DNA of 64,000 nt. Source: Palaemon carinicauda. Its lineage: Eukaryota; Arthropoda; Malacostraca; Decapoda; Palaemonidae. Made by a program: the position numbers and the translations under genes. Within the stretch, counting starts at the first letter, position 1, and each line of letters begins with the position of its first letter. Location of the stretch: positions 51,612,448-51,676,447 of the forward strand of contig NC_090751.1 of the NCBI RefSeq assembly GCF_036898095.1. Direction: 5' to 3'. Of this stretch, positions 12,031-22,863 are shown piece by piece. Under the pieces are notes generated by a model that saw nothing but the letters and a program-made list of their open reading frames with translations, did no database searches and was not told the DNA's origin.

Positions 12031-13815
12031 GTGAAAGATGTTGGTGTGTGGTTGTTTGAGTAGCTCGTGTCGTGGAGGAAGTTCTCTCGGAGGCTCCGTA
12101 AGGAGTTGCAGAAGGTCCGGAAACCATTCCGCGTGATGCCACAGCGGAGCTATGAGAGTCATCGAGAGGTTGACCAATAGTCTGGTCTTGTTGAGTACCC
12201 TCCTCATCAGACAGAACGGGGAAAAGGCGTATACGTCGTTGTTGTACCACCGTTGTTGGAAAGCATCTTGCCAGAGAGCCTTGGGGCCCGGGACTGGGGA
12301 ACAGTACAGCGGCAGTTTGAAGTTCAACGCTGTCGCGAACAGATCCACAATCGGGGAACCCCACAAAGTCAGGACTTTGTTGGCTACTTGACGATCCACA
12401 GATCACTCGGTACTCACTATCTGAGACGCTCTGCTCAGACTGTCGGCGAGCACATTCCTTTTGTCCAGAATGAAGCGAGCCAAAAGTGGAATCGAGTGGA
12501 CTTCGGTCCATCTCAGTATCTCTACTGCAAGATGGGATAGCTGTTCTGAAAAGGTACCGCCATGCTCCATGCTTGTTGATGAAAGCCACTACTGTGGTGT
12601 TGTCGCTCATCATCACCACAGAGTGACCCGCCAGGTGCTGTTGGAACTGTTGAAGAGCCAGAAAAACGGCCTTCATTTCTAACAGATTTAAATGGAGGCA
12701 ATTTTCTGATTCTGACCACAGGCATGAGGTCCTGTGGTTCAGAACGTGGGCCCCCCACCCTTTCTTTGAGGCGTCCGAAAACAGCATCAAATCTGGGGGG
12801 AGGACGAGAAGATCCACTCCCTTTCGTAGGCTCTCGTCTGCCACCCACCACTGAAGGTCCGTCTGTTCCGCGAGACCCATAGGGATCAAGACGTCCAGGG
12901 AATCGTGTCCTCGACTCCACCGGGACTTGAGTCGCCATTGCAGGGATCTCATTCTGAGGCGACCGTTGGGAACTAGACGGACCAAGGATGAGAGATGGCC
13001 GAGGAGACGTAACCACGATTGGGCTAGGAGTTCGTCTCGTCTGAGGAAAGGACTTGCGATCTTCCTCAGCCTTGCTATCCTGTCGTCTGATGGGAAGGCT
13101 CTGTGGAGATTGGTGTCCAATATCATGCCTAAATATACCAGTCTTTGGGAAGGAAGCAGAGAAGACTTCTCGAGATTTACCATGATCCCTAGATCTTGGC
13201 AAATCCCCAGAAGTTTGTCTCGGTGTCGAAGAAGGGTTGACTCCGAGTCTGCTAAGATCAGCCAGTCGTCCAGATAACGGAGGAGACGGATGCCGATCTT
13301 GTGTGCCCACGAAGATATCAGGGTGAACACTCTGGTGAAAACCTAAGGTGCTGTGGAGAGACCGAAGCACAGCACCTTGAACTGGTAGATCTTGTTGTCT
13401 AGGCTGAATCTTAGGTACTTCCTTGAAGACGGATGGATTGGGATCTGGAAGTACGCGTCCTTCAGATCCAGTGTGCCCATGAAGTCCCGCGGTCTCACTG
13501 CGAGTCTGACCGTGTCTGCTGTCTCCATGCTGAATGAGGTCTGCTTGACAAACCTGTTCAGAGCTGAGAAGTCGATGACTGGTTTCCAGCCTCCAGACGC
13601 CTTCTTTACAAGAAAGAGTCGACTGTAGAGGTCCTTCTTCAACATGGTCTTGACTTCTGCCCAAAGGGCTTGCCCTCTTGCCGATCCCCTGGCAAGAGAG
13701 CTCAACGACACTGGATTCGCTGTCAGGGGAGGAAGAGATGTTATGAACGGGACACGATATCCTTGGCTGATCACGGAGATCGTCCAGGAATCGGCCCCGA
13801 GTTGCTGTCACCTGT
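11824..13815 (-). pseudogene. DIRS3 reverse transcriptase / RNase H
   Basis: The RT begins near 13815 and runs through LDLKDAYFQIPIHPSSRKYL (about 13430) to an FGLSTAP block. A stop at about 13343 follows, then YLDDWLILAD, whose YLDD is the catalytic motif (about 13260-13280). The thumb follows, then an RNase H-like domain with MLFSDASKKGWGAHV (about 12740-12790), LNLLEMKAVFLAL, and MMSDNTTVVAFINKHG (about 12580-12620): the D-E-D residues of DIRS RNase H. After a frame change the tail continues to 11824 (VDLFATALNFKLPLYCSPVP). The tail overlaps the YR frame, typical of the family. At least one stop and one frameshift make this copy defective. Confidence 0.82.
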
Positions 13816-13872
13816 TCGCGCAACTTTGGAGGCATCCCCCACTGGTGGACATGCGGGGGGGGACTGCCAATC

Positions 13873-16800
13873 CTAGCGTTTGTGGCCTCGGCCACTCCCC
13901 CTAGGATTCTTGCCTCCCCTGGAGGACTTCTTGCCTCTCCTGTCCTTGACGGGAAAGGGCTGCTTGGACACCGCTGCCTTTGCTGCTATTGCCGGCTTTG
14001 TCGACTTTGCAGGGCAAGGTTGTTGAGGTGATGGAGGCTTATGGGACTTTGATGTTAAAGCCCTCTGGAGGAAGGAGTCCTGGTTGGACTTCCTCCACCT
14101 CTCAGCCGCCTGCTCTACATCTTTCAGCTCAAACAGACTACTCCCCAAAAGGGAGGAATGTCGGAGATTACTGACCTCGGTGTTGGGGACCTTCAAGTTG
14201 AATCTTTCAGACACCGTATCATGGCGTTTCAGGATAGTGTTAGCCAACAAGTTCGAGACTTGAGGGCCAGAAACTCGATGGTACGAGTGCCTGAAAGAAA
14301 GAAGGTCTCCAAGGCCTTCCTGGTACTCACCTTAGACAAGTCTTCGGATCATATCAGGATGCCAAGAGAACCCAGCCAGATATCCAGCCACGAAGTGGCC
14401 TGCATGGCACACTTCGTTATCTTCTCCTGGCAGAGAATCTCCGAGGCCGAGAAAGACACTGGCCGGTTGGAGTCTCTCTCGAGAGGGACTCCCCTGGAGA
14501 GCTCTTCCACCGAGTGGTGGAGGGGAAGAGCTAAACAGGACTCCTCGATGATTTCAAAGTACCTCCTTTGATGAACACGAGGAGGTGGGAGGAGTTTGTT
14601 TCCGGCGCTGGAACGGCTGGAGGAGGCTAGCTCAGAGAGCTGGCTCTCGACTCTATCTCTGGCACTCTTGACCCCCTAGGACCAGGGCAAAGCCGTGCTG
14701 GTTTTAGGGGGCTTTTGAGTACGAAAGAGTCGGTTCAGAACCGTTCCTTGCCCTCTCGAGGAGGAATCTCCGGATCCGAAAATCCGTTACGGTTCCTCAT
14801 CAGAGCCAAAACTTCCCAAATGGCATGCTCCGACTCCTGCGGCTCTCCTCCTGATGGACTAGCAGCAAGGTCTCCAGTCCCCAAGGTTCTTCTTGGGGGG
14901 ACTCGTGGACGTTCTCCGCGGGCTTGGCTGGTTCTGGTCTGATCCTCGAAGATGATTTTGGAACCGTCTTGGAGTCCTTCAACTCCCTCCTGGGAAGGAT
15001 GCAGAATTCCAACAAATATGGTGGGGGCTCTTCTCCGCCTCCAACCGAGGAGACTTCTCGGCGCGAGGTGGGGTTTCTCCCATTGGTGCGATAGGAGAAC
15101 GCCTCACCTCACGAGAATCCCGGGGATGGAAAACCCTCGTCCACGGGGGATGGAGAGAAAGTCTGGGGAGGGGAGGGAGCCTTCCTCGACGGCTTCCGAG
15201 GAACCAGTTTCGCCCTTGGAGAAGTAACCACGTCGTCCACTCCTCTCTTCCTCTTCAGGGGGGCCGAGATAGCCGCTGATTTGAGGCCTAGTTCAGAGAA
15301 AGCGGGCTTGAAAGCCTTGCGCAACCGCTCTGATCTAGGGCCCAAACCAGGGCAGCCGACTGACAGCAGCGCTGTCAGAGACACCCTCTGGAGGGAAGGG
15401 GATCGTAAGATCCCTAGGAGTGGAAACTACAACTGGGTCTGCCTGAAAGGAAGAAGCTGTAGAAGAAAAGATCCTGGACCTGTCCGGAGATTTTCCTTCC
15501 TCTGTTGGGTGTGCTGTCCTGCGCTTACGGGCGGGGGGAACACGATGAAGATGACCTGACGCGTACTGCCGGATCCTTTGTGGGCACGCGCTGGGCATCA
15601 TACTGGGTATCGAGCTCGCGCGAAAGGCAATTGCGCGCGGGCGAGCGGTAGCGCGCGGACGAGTGGTGGCGCGTAAGCACGTTGGCGCGTAGGAGAGTTT
15701 GCGCGTTAGACGCGTGGGCGAACGATGGCGTGCAGGAGAAGGAGCTGGTGGGTGCGCAGGCGACAGAGCGCGTGGGCGCGTAGGTGTCAGGGCGCGTGGG
15801 CGCGTAGGTGACGGGGCGCGTGGGTGCGTTGGTGCGCATTCCGGAGACCTCGGATGGAGTGCAGCCACAGGATGATGAAGGGCCCGTAAGGGCGAAGCCG
15901 TAGGGTGCGTACGTGCAGGGGGAACATCCCTAGCGCGCAGAAGGGCGCTCGTCAGGAACTGAAGTTCTGGCAGTGGGTGCGCGATGGAGACTGCGGGCGA
16001 TGGCGCGTAGGCAAGGGATGGCGAGCAGGCGAGGTCTGATGGCGAGTCGGCGATTGTGGAGGAGAGCGCTGGCAAGCAGGAGAGGAAGAAGACTTCTGCT
16101 TGGAGCCCTGATCCGAGGATCGAGGGCGAGCAGGCGAGCGATGAGGAGCAGGCAAGCGTTGGCGAACAGGAGACCGAGGGCGTCCAAGGCGTGCATCAGG
16201 CCGAGGGCGCGCAGAGGTCCGTTGGCGAGCAGGAGCTCGTGGGCGCGCAGAGGTCCGTTGGCGAGCAGGAGCTCGTGGGCGTGCAGGAGAGCGCTGGCGA
16301 GATAAGGCAGCAACCGGTGAGCGCTTGCTCGCAGTAGTGCGCGGGCGCGCAGGCGAACGTTGGCGCACAGGGGAAACCTGGAGCTTAAGGGACTTGCACA
16401 CAATGTGGGAAAGCCCCTTTTGCCACGAAGGGACCGGTGCCCTTTTGAAAACGGGATGTGTGGGCGTCCACAGCGCGTCAGCAGCCAGGAAAGGTGAAGG
16501 CAGGTCAGCAGGTCTGGCAGGCGATGGAGATCGCGAACGATCTGCAGAGAGGTCCAGGTCCAAGGAAGTAGCGGGAACAGTAGCTGAAGGACAAGGTTCC
16601 TCTGCGGGGGACTGCGAGGATGAAGATCCGAAGAGGCACCTCCTAATACCCTTGTGAGGAGAAGGAAGACCTCGGCGACGAAGAGGAAGGCAAGCCTTAC
16701 GTCGGATGCGTCCTCTGGGAGCAGCAGGCAAACCATCGGCAGTCCTCCGAAGAGGAGTCTCTCTCAGTGAACTCCCCCGGGGGAGAGAATCACCCACAGG

Positions 16801-17573
16801 AGAGACCGTTGGACTTAGATCCTCCCTCGAAGAATGTTCGGAGGGGGGAGCTAAGCCTTCAGCTACAACAGGAGCAGGGGTTTGAACACCCTCATTGGAA
16901 GCGTCTGCCACAACAGCCTCGACAATAGACAGAGGATCAACCTCTGCTTCCACCGGTGACTGTTTGACAGCTGCTCCCAATCTGATCATGTCAAACAGGG
17001 CTTCCTTGGAGGGCGAACCCTGAAGCCCCAAGGAAGCCCAAAGCTGCAAAAGATCATTATTAACAGGAGAAATAATTAAATCCTCCCCGGGGGAGGAGGA
17101 GGAGCTGCCTCGCTATGGGAGGCAACTCCCTCTCCCAAACCCCGAGATCGGTCAACAACAGTACGGCCTATGCTACCACTCGACGGCCTCTCACGAGAGG
17201 CCGACCGAGTGGAAGCTTTGGAGGAGGTTTGGGCTATGGAAGAAGAGTCCTTAGGATTTTCCTTCTTCAAAGAAACCTTTGAAGGAGAAATATCCCGTTT
17301 GGACTTCTTCCGGCGCCGAGAAAACCTCTCCCACTGGGAGGTAGGCCACTCCCTACATTCCATACAAACATTATCACTTTCACACCGCTGACCCCTACAA
17401 TAAGGGCATAAGGTGTGAAGATCCGTCTCGATGGAAGACATGAAGGTCCCACAAGGGCGGTCAGGTAACCCAGGGCACTTCCGCATTGTAGAAGCCAACT
17501 TCACAACACTGAGAAAAAGAAAGAAAAGGCAATGATTAATGGCTGTCAAAGAGGCGAGGGTGAAAGCGGACAT
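13873..17573 (-). pseudogene. DIRS3 gag
   Basis: The N-terminus (17573-17076) holds Cys pairs: CPGLPDRPC, then CPYCRG and CMECREW, likely a zinc-binding module seen at the start of DIRS gag proteins. A very Ser/Arg/Pro/Ala-rich middle (about 17050-15330) contains short degenerate repeats such as PARPRAPARQRTSARPRAP. The C-terminal part is at about 14600-13873, ends RGSGRGHKR, and is basic, as expected for nucleic-acid binding. The frame is broken several times in the repeat-rich middle. No protease is evident, which is normal for DIRS elements. Confidence 0.62.
15620..16375. repeat. GC-rich degenerate repeats inside DIRS3 gag
   Basis: Repeats of GCGCGTGGGCGCGTAGG-like units occupy about 15700-15835. 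A longer near-exact tandem unit of 36 bases (CAGAGGTCCGTTGGCGAGCA core) occurs twice at about 16205-16277. They encode the Arg/Ala/Pro-rich low-complexity part of gag on the minus strand. Confidence 0.8.
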
Positions 17574-17598
17574 GTCCGATCACCACCCGAGCCAAAAT

Positions 17599-17779
17599 AA
17601 AAGTGGAGCTACAACACAGGTGTGTGAGGGGGGAGGGTAGCTAACTCCCCTCCCTAACCCCCGCTAACTAGCGGTGGGGTAATAATCCCTCCTTAAATTT
17701 TTATGGGTCGTCCTTTCAGCTACGCGAAAGTAATTACCCACTTTAAATAACGTGGTTTGTAGTCCAGTTACAGAACAAA
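17599..17779. repeat. DIRS3 right terminal repeat
   Basis: It is the inverted counterpart of 10173-10325. The outer end ACCACGTTTATT-side sequence (17745-17779) pairs instead with the second half of the ICR. It ends at AAA next to CAAGTTTTGG of the interrupted Ty3 RT. Confidence 0.85.
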
Positions 17780-18560
17780 CAAGTTTTGGCTATTCTCCAG
17801 AAGCATGGACTCAAGATAAGACTCTGGAAGTGCTCTTGACTTCAAGCCAAGGTTGTGTATCTTGGTCATCTGGTTGTACGTTAAGGTATGCGTAAGCTGC
17901 CAAAATACATCCAGAAAGAGGAGGACTTCCCTAAACCTACCACTGTGCGTGAGCTATGGGGATTCCTGAGACTGGTAAACTTCCAACGGAAGCTTATCTC
18001 CATGTGCTCACAGATAGCCAAACCGTAAATCCCAAGGAACCAGAAAACTTGAATGGACGGCAGAAATGGACTATGCCTTTGTGCACTTGAAGGAGTTGAT
18101 CAAGGAGGGCATAATGTTGTCATACCCTGACTACTCCGCTGATGCTAAACACTTCGGAGTTGTTTGTCGACACTTTGGGTGAAGATGTTGGTGCTTGTCT
18201 GTGCCAGAGGTCCTTGGAACACCCAGAGGAGCGTCGGGTGATCGCGTACGACTCCATGACCTTCCTTGACTGCGAGACGCGTTACTTTACTATTGAGCAT
18301 GAGTTGGCTGCTCTGCGGTGGGGTGTGAAAACCTTCAGGGCCTTACTCTATGGTCAGTTCTTTTTGATCCATTCCAATCACTGTCCCCTGATGTATCTTC
18401 ATGACATGAAGATGGTGGACAGTCATCTAGCATGGACACTGGAGGACCTGTCCAAATTCAACTTTATTGTTAACTAATATCCAGGTGATCAGAATGCCGC
18501 AGCAGACTGGTTATCCCGCTGGCCCGCATTAACTGACTGTCTGCTTGCTACTGAACTCAT
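17780..18560 (+). pseudogene. Ty3-like RT thumb and RNase H
   Basis: The RT frame resumes immediately after the DIRS insertion (QVLAILQKHGLKIRLWKC), with the LGHLVV motif near 17860-17880. The RNase H part is the clean open frame 18142-18477, with GEDVGACLCQ, AYDSMTF, and YFTIEHELAALRWGVKTFR carrying the conserved Glu region. Next comes a His-Cys-Pro-Leu block and LEDLSKFNF. The first Asp is FVDTLG. Stops near 17890 and 18030-18140 break it. It is directly in phase with the RT at 10121, proving they were one gene. Confidence 0.78.
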
Positions 18561-19178
18561 CACTCCCAAGTTGCCTACTGGACTGGCCTTGTATAAGGAG
18601 GTTCATGGTGGTCCAGATTCTCTCATAGAATCCTTAGAGCTAGTCGTGAATTGCTGGATGAAAGGGTCAGGTGTTGTACCTGACTTTCAGCTGAAGGGAA
18701 CCAAGCTCCGGGATGCCTTCGTTCAGCAGTTTCTGAAAGACACCGGTCGACTAGGCTTCAAACTGGACAAGACTAGCAGGAACAGGATCAAGCAATGCAT
18801 TTTCCAGGTCAGTCCCAGCTCTAGAGCTACTTTTGGCAGCGTCTAAGCTATTGAACCTGTAAATCTGGGTCCATTGGGGTCCTACTTGTCCAGTAGTCTA
18901 TCGTGACCCATCCATGACTAAGCCTTAGTGTGTGCATCTTCAGTGTCTGTCTGGAGTGCATTTTAATCCTCTGATTGAGCTCCGCAATTACGTCCCTCCA
19001 ACTGATGTGATTCTGGGCTATAAGGAGGAGGTGAAATCTAGTGTACCTAATGCCGAGGGCTTGGTCACTGATGACTAGGAAGCACCAGAGAATTGTCCTG
19101 TAATCCAGTACGTGACTGAAAAGGCACCTTGTCAGTCCACTTATAACCATGTGTTCCAATACTCAGCAGGAAACCTAA
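18561..19178 (+). pseudogene. Ty3-like pol spacer between RNase H and second protease motif
   Basis: An open frame of 91 codons (18571-18846; includes FVQQFLKDTGRLGFKL) follows the RNase H on the same strand. Frames to 19178 are broken. No known domain was recognised. It is probably pol connection sequence. Confidence 0.4.
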
Positions 19179-19389
19179 TTTTGTGTGCTTGTTGATACAA
19201 GGGCACAGGCTTGTCTTGAAAATGAGTCTTTACTGAGCAAACTTGGCATACAGTACCAGGTACTGTAAGGAAAACAGTTAGAGGGGTTGACCGGTTCCTG
19301 CACCAGCATTCTAGGCTATGTCCAGTTGGAGGTGAAGTGTCCTTCTGGATGGAGACTTCTTCTTTGTCTAAATCTTTTCCCACTTAAAT
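19179..19389 (+). pseudogene. Second aspartic-protease-like segment of the Ty3 pol
   Basis: A frame reading FCVLVDTRAQACLENESLLS begins at about 19180. It has the retroelement-protease signature (hydrophobic-Val-Asp-Thr-Gly-Ala) with Gly changed to Arg. It then gives LLSKLGIQYQ, a TAA at about 19264, and GLTGSCTSILGYVQLEVKCP before the RTE-like insertion. The segment lies between RNase H and the integrase zinc region, not the usual place for a protease. A first protease-like motif exists at 8740-8800. Either this lineage has two such domains, or one arose by recombination. Confidence 0.5.
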
Positions 19390-19855
19390 GTGGGGTCGAT
19401 GTTTCTGGCCAGCTTTCTCTATCTACCTCTGTCTCACACCTCATCAACAGTTAATCCCTTTGATCGAAGGTTATCCTTGATCCAGTCCACCCACCTTCGC
19501 TTTGGTTTCCCTCTCCTCCTCGTTCCCTGTACCTCCATTTCCATTACTCTCCCCCCAATATACTGTTCATCTCTTCTCATGACATGACCGTACCACCTCA
19601 GTCTACTTTCTTAGATCTTATCTGATAGTTTTCTTACTCCTGTGGTACCCCTAACTACCTCATTCCGTATCTTATCTCTTCTTGTAACCCCACACATCCA
19701 TCTTAACATTCTCTTCTCTGCCACATCCATCTTCTTCTCTTCTGTCTTCCTTATTGCCCACGTCTCCACTCCATACATCATTGCCGGTCTCACAACTGTC
19801 CTGTGTACTTTACCTTTCAACTTAACCCCTATTCTCCTGTCGCATAGTACTCCAA
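19390..19855 (-). mobile_element. RTE-like LINE 3' fragment
   Basis: The minus strand encodes YGVETWAIRKTEEKKMDVAE and RMLRWMCGVTRRDKIRNEVV (open 19820-19611). A basic tail rich in RRRGKPKRRWVD follows at about 19500-19480. This is the C-terminal end common to RTE-type LINE polymerases, as I recall it. RT and endonuclease are absent, the usual 5' truncation. It splits the Ty3 pol between the protease-like segment and the integrase zinc region. No clear target duplication was identified by eye. Confidence 0.62.
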
Positions 19856-19867
19856 TCTGTCATCAAG

Positions 19868-20440
19868 ATGCTCTGCTCCGGGATTCCTACAACTCGAGTT
19901 CCACGCCCCTATCTGCCCTATAGGAGATGTTGGTCTGACCTGGAAGTGCACCAGGGTTTGCTAGTGAGACGGAACCCAGACAGCTCAGTAGTCCCAGTAG
20001 TCACCTTCAATGTCCTGATAGACCTAGTTGCCAAAACACCTCCAGAATGCTCACTGGGGAATTTAGAAAATGACTGCAATGCTCCATCAACTCATTTGGC
20101 ACAAATTTCTAATTAGTGTAATCAGGGATATGTGCTGGATGTGTTGGGAATGTCAGACTTGTAGGGTCTCAAGTGAGGTGGTTGCCCCACCAACCTTGAA
20201 GATAGTGACACCATCTCCTTTTGAATTAGTTGCTATGGACCTTTTGAGTCTCCCAACAACCAGTACTGGTTTATTGGGTGTGTGATGGTAGCCGGATATG
20301 CCAGGCGCTTGAAGACAGAGTTTTTCTTGTTATTCCTCATGTTCCAATCCGGATATTGAGTGACAACAGCCCTGAGTTTATTTCCCAGGAATTTACCGAG
20401 TTGTTGGAGCAGCTTCCGGCTCAGGTGGACCTTTGCAACT
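19868..20440 (+). pseudogene. Ty3-like integrase, zinc region and catalytic core start
   Basis: An open frame 19868-20116 and following sequence give the HHCC-type region. His residues lie near LIWHKF, and the Cys pair is in CWECQTC (about 20140-20165). The core begins with FELVAMDLLSLPTT (first catalytic Asp, about 20221-20260). It continues to RILSDNSPEFISQEFTELLE, with the second Asp (about 20350-20410). Frame changes occur at about 20120 and 20280. The gene stops being recognisable at about 20410-20445, where the opposite-strand Ty3 element begins. The missing third acidic residue and C-terminal part are expected beyond, and a matching C-terminal piece is found at 52312. Confidence 0.72.
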
Positions 20441-20559
20441 TCAGTCATGGTAGGTGCAGTGCTCGTGGGCTGATTGAAGCTGGTTCTAGGGGGGTGTGCG
20501 AAGTACGGGATCAATCCTATCAGGAGGCTGGGATGGTCGGAATCTCCTAAGGATCTAAG

Positions 20560-21099
20560 ATGTTGGCGATTTCTGAGTGTCACTCTACCAGATCCATCGA
20601 CCCGAATAGCATAATTATGGAACTGGCGGACCTCTATAACCACTCCAGTGCGGTCCCAGCGTCTAGGGTGATTGCCAACCAGGTTCTGTAAGTAAGCATG
20701 ATCCCCGACTTTCAATGGTGGCAGTTGTGTGGTACGTAAGGACCACTTCTCACATTCTCGTGAGTGGTGCTTTGCTAAGGCCACTTCCCTGTTCTCATGG
20801 TTTTTTTCCATGTGTTGTGAGGGCAATATCTACCTAAGGGGATTGGACTGGGGTCTCTGATAGGTCTGCCAAATAGAATCCTCGCAAGCAAGGTCTTCGT
20901 TTTCGGGTCTACCAAGTTACGGTAAATAAGCATCGCTCTCTGGAATCAGTCAATGTTGAGGGATCCAGCTGGTCCTGTGTTATCAGTGAGCATCCCCTTG
21001 ACGGTTTTCACTGCAAACTCGCCTCTGCAATTAGGATGAGGATTGGCGACAGAGGTTAGATGATGATGTGCACCCCAAGATGACAGGAATTCTTGAGTC
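20560..21099 (-). pseudogene. Minus-strand Ty3-like integrase, C-terminal half
   Basis: Reading down from 21099 are QEFLSSWGAHHHLTSVANPH and NCRGEFAVKTVKGML. The latter carries the third acidic residue region of the catalytic core (Glu in GEFAVK). Next are ILFGRPIRDPSPIPLGRYCP and, after a frame change at about 20826, LPPLKVGDHAYLQN with RWDRTGVVIEVRQF, the C-terminal SH3-like tail of Ty3 integrases. It joins to 47814 when the LINE is removed. A TGA and a frame shift break it. Confidence 0.8.
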
Positions 21100-21112
21100 T
21101 TGCCAGATGTGA
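21100..21112. repeat. LINE target-site duplication, 3' side
   Basis: TTGCCAGATGTGA, identical to 47801-47813. It bounds the LINE at its (AATC)n-tailed 3' end. Confidence 0.92.
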
Positions 21113-21125
21113 TTGATTGATTGAA

Positions 21126-21376
21126 TTAAAGTTTTCAGGCATCCTGACATCTAAGGTCATTGATGTCGATATCATTTAATTTATATAAAAATTGAAAGAA
21201 TATTCAATTAAAACCCCAAAAGTTGAATGTCACTATAGAAGTTAAATAGTTTTCAGAAGACCTGCTTCTGAAATAAATCTAAAAATGCCGCTCGCATAGT
21301 AGAACACATCATGTACAAGAATCTTGGCAAGGATAAACCTGCCACCCTCACCTCGAGCCTCAAATAGATATCTATT
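21126..21376. other. LINE 3' untranslated region
   Basis: Non-coding on the minus strand after the RNase H frame. It includes the block CATCTAAGGTCATTGATGTC near 21148-21167, close to the 3' end. Confidence 0.6.
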
Positions 21377-21895
21377 TCATAAGTTATTATAATTGGAGCA
21401 TTCGGCCAACAAATGCCTCACTGTTAAAGGTACTACACAGTCGTCGCAATACGGTTGGTGTTGGCCCTTCAGAAGAAACTCGTGTGTCAACCGAGTGTGA
21501 CCAATACGGAGACGACAAAGAGAGGTCTCCCATTTTCGAGGCATCATGTCATGCCTCCAAGGAGATATGACATTTGTTACTTCTCTCATTTTATTGCCAT
21601 CTAGATTATTCCAGTGCTGTTGTCATTCATTACAAAACAATTTCTTGATGTTAGGTAGGAAATCATTACAAGGAATGTGATACCTTCTTGGTAGCAAATC
21701 CGATGCAGCATTCTTCGCCAGTAAATCTCTCTTCTCATTCCCAGACACACCTACATGTCCTGGAACCCAACAAAATCGAACCATTATACCTCTCTGTCCA
21801 ATAATAAAAAGCCATTCTAAAATCTTTAAAACTAGAGGGGTTACTAGAATTAAAAGCTTCTAAAGCTTAAAGGACACTCCTTGCATCACTAAAAA
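21377..21895 (-). pseudogene. LINE RNase H, C-terminal part
   Basis: The minus-strand frame enters at the DIRS A junction with IFSDARSVL (second Asp of RNase H, about 21895-21870). The FCWVPGHVGVSGNEKADLLA block (about 21790-21710) has the conserved His and Asp. A post-RNase H tail with C-x2-C and H-x3-C residues follows (HQPYCDDCVVPLTVRHLLAEC, about 21455-21395; this segment is 21 residues in the sequence and is only partly quoted). A stop or frame change separates the parts near 21840. It is directly continuous with 42189 when DIRS A is removed. Confidence 0.78.
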
Positions 21896-21933
21896 TTGAT
21901 ATTTTCATAATAAAATAAATTTTTGAACATACT

Positions 21934-22080
21934 TACCCGCTGGTTATATGACAATAGCTTTATTCTTCTGTCCGGCAGAAATTAAAAAACTCACAGCAAT
22001 CGCATAGATATGCCAGGTGTACACTAACGCCACCACGGTAGCTAGGCCGAACTATTCCTCCCAGCACCCGATTTTCCATG
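21934..22080. repeat. DIRS A left terminal repeat
   Basis: ACTTACCCGCTGGTTATATG onward. It is inverted at 42041-42171 through TTATTCTTCTGTCCGGCAGA, TGCCAGGTGTACACTA and the CACCACGGTAGCT block. The outer 38 bases (21896-21933) differ from the other end, as expected. Confidence 0.85.
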
Positions 22081-22111
22081 CCCATAGGTCTCTAGAGGGG
22101 AGGAAGGTGGG

Positions 22112-22177
22112 ATTTTAAATTATATAACCAGTGGGTATGTATGTTCAAAAATTGATTTTATTATGAAAAAATCATTT
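22112..22177. repeat. DIRS A internal complementary region, first half
   Basis: The reading ACCAGTGGGTATGTATGTTC and then TTTTATTATGAAAA is the reverse complement of the element's left outer end (21896-21950). It stops at the start of DIRS1. The second half reappears at 29787. Confidence 0.85.
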
Positions 22178-22470
22178 CTGGGGCGGCCTGTGACGGCCGG
22201 TGAAAAGGTCCTTCTTTACACTTTTCTAATATAAATCTTCCAAATATACTAGAGAAAGATAAAAGCATGGAATGCAGAGGTTACAACCCTTGCGCGATCA
22301 CCTTGTGGGTGTCGTGTATTTAACAAAGGCGTGTGAAAACCACTATTCACAGGCTGTCTTCCATTTAGATAATCCCTTCATCAATGGGGAGGGCCGTGAC
22401 AGGCCCTAGAGAACACAGTTGGACTACCCCACCGACACCTACCACGCGGGCCCTCTAGGTCATCCTTCTG
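22178..22470. repeat. DIRS1 left inverted terminal repeat
   Basis: It begins CTGGGGCGGCCTGTGACGGC. It is inverted at 29462-29770 over about 290 bp with few differences. The ends differ in the outermost 20 bases (GGCGGCC versus GAAGAGGCC types), each of which pairs with one half of the ICR. Confidence 0.92.
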
Positions 22471-22542
22471 TTTTGGACTTGCCCGCTAAGTCGATAAGTG
22501 TTTTGCTCAGTGTTTTTCGCAAGTGATTGTCGTTAATTCAAC

Positions 22543-22863
22543 ATGACTGACGTTGCTACTTCACCTTTACCAATGTTAAGTACCATAGTTTGTTTTGACA
22601 GTTTATTTCAGTACCGGGCATTTGTTCTTTTTCCAGTATTGTGGATTTTAGTTTTGGAAGCGATTGGCCTGCCTCGGTATCGGCAGCCATTTTGGGTTTT
22701 GTTCGCTTCGGTAATTTTTCAAGTTAATATTGCCCATCTGGTACTCTGTCATCTATGTTATATCACTTATGTTTTATGACCAATCTTATTATCATTATTT
22801 ATTATTAGTTTTTACTATGGTATTTATTTGCTAGCAAGTCCAATTTGGACCTACGAAGAATAG
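22543..22863 (+). pseudogene. Small hydrophobic reading frame in DIRS1 leader
   Basis: A 107-codon frame starts MTDVATSPLPMLS and ends RR- or P-type residue plus IWTYEE. One in-frame TGA (22777-22779) replaces Trp. Three hydrophobic stretches look like membrane segments. DIRS2 has the same length and same stop position without the TGA (30274-30594), and no indel separates the two over 321 bases. However, most differences between the copies change the amino acid, so purifying selection is not supported. It may be a leader or an exon carrying only the first codons. Confidence 0.3.

Larger units (their letters stand above)
10126..17779 (-). mobile_element. DIRS-type retrotransposon ('DIRS3'), minus strand
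   Basis: A 7.65-kb element carries gag, RT/RNase H and tyrosine recombinase (YR) on the minus strand. It has inverted terminal repeats (left core 10173-10325, right core 17599-17757) and an internal complementary region (ICR) near its 3' end (10378-10470). It interrupts a Ty3 RT gene with no clear target duplication except a shared AAA. No integrase of the DDE type is present. These traits define the DIRS order as generally described: integration is by the YR acting on a circular intermediate. Frames are broken by stops and frameshifts, so this copy is probably not autonomous. Confidence 0.88.

Noticed and set aside
12522..13895. 457-codon minus-strand frame
   Set aside because: An out-of-frame shadow over DIRS3 RT/RNase H. 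The RT motifs are in the other frame and this one shows no domain.
15335..17049. Several long overlapping frames on both strands
   Set aside because: GC-rich repeats lack stops in many frames; only the minus-strand gag reading fits the element's gene order.
21905..22167. A 260-bp palindromic MITE
   Set aside because: Its two arms are the left terminal repeat and first ICR half of DIRS A; the missing ICR half is at 29787 and the partner repeat at 42041.
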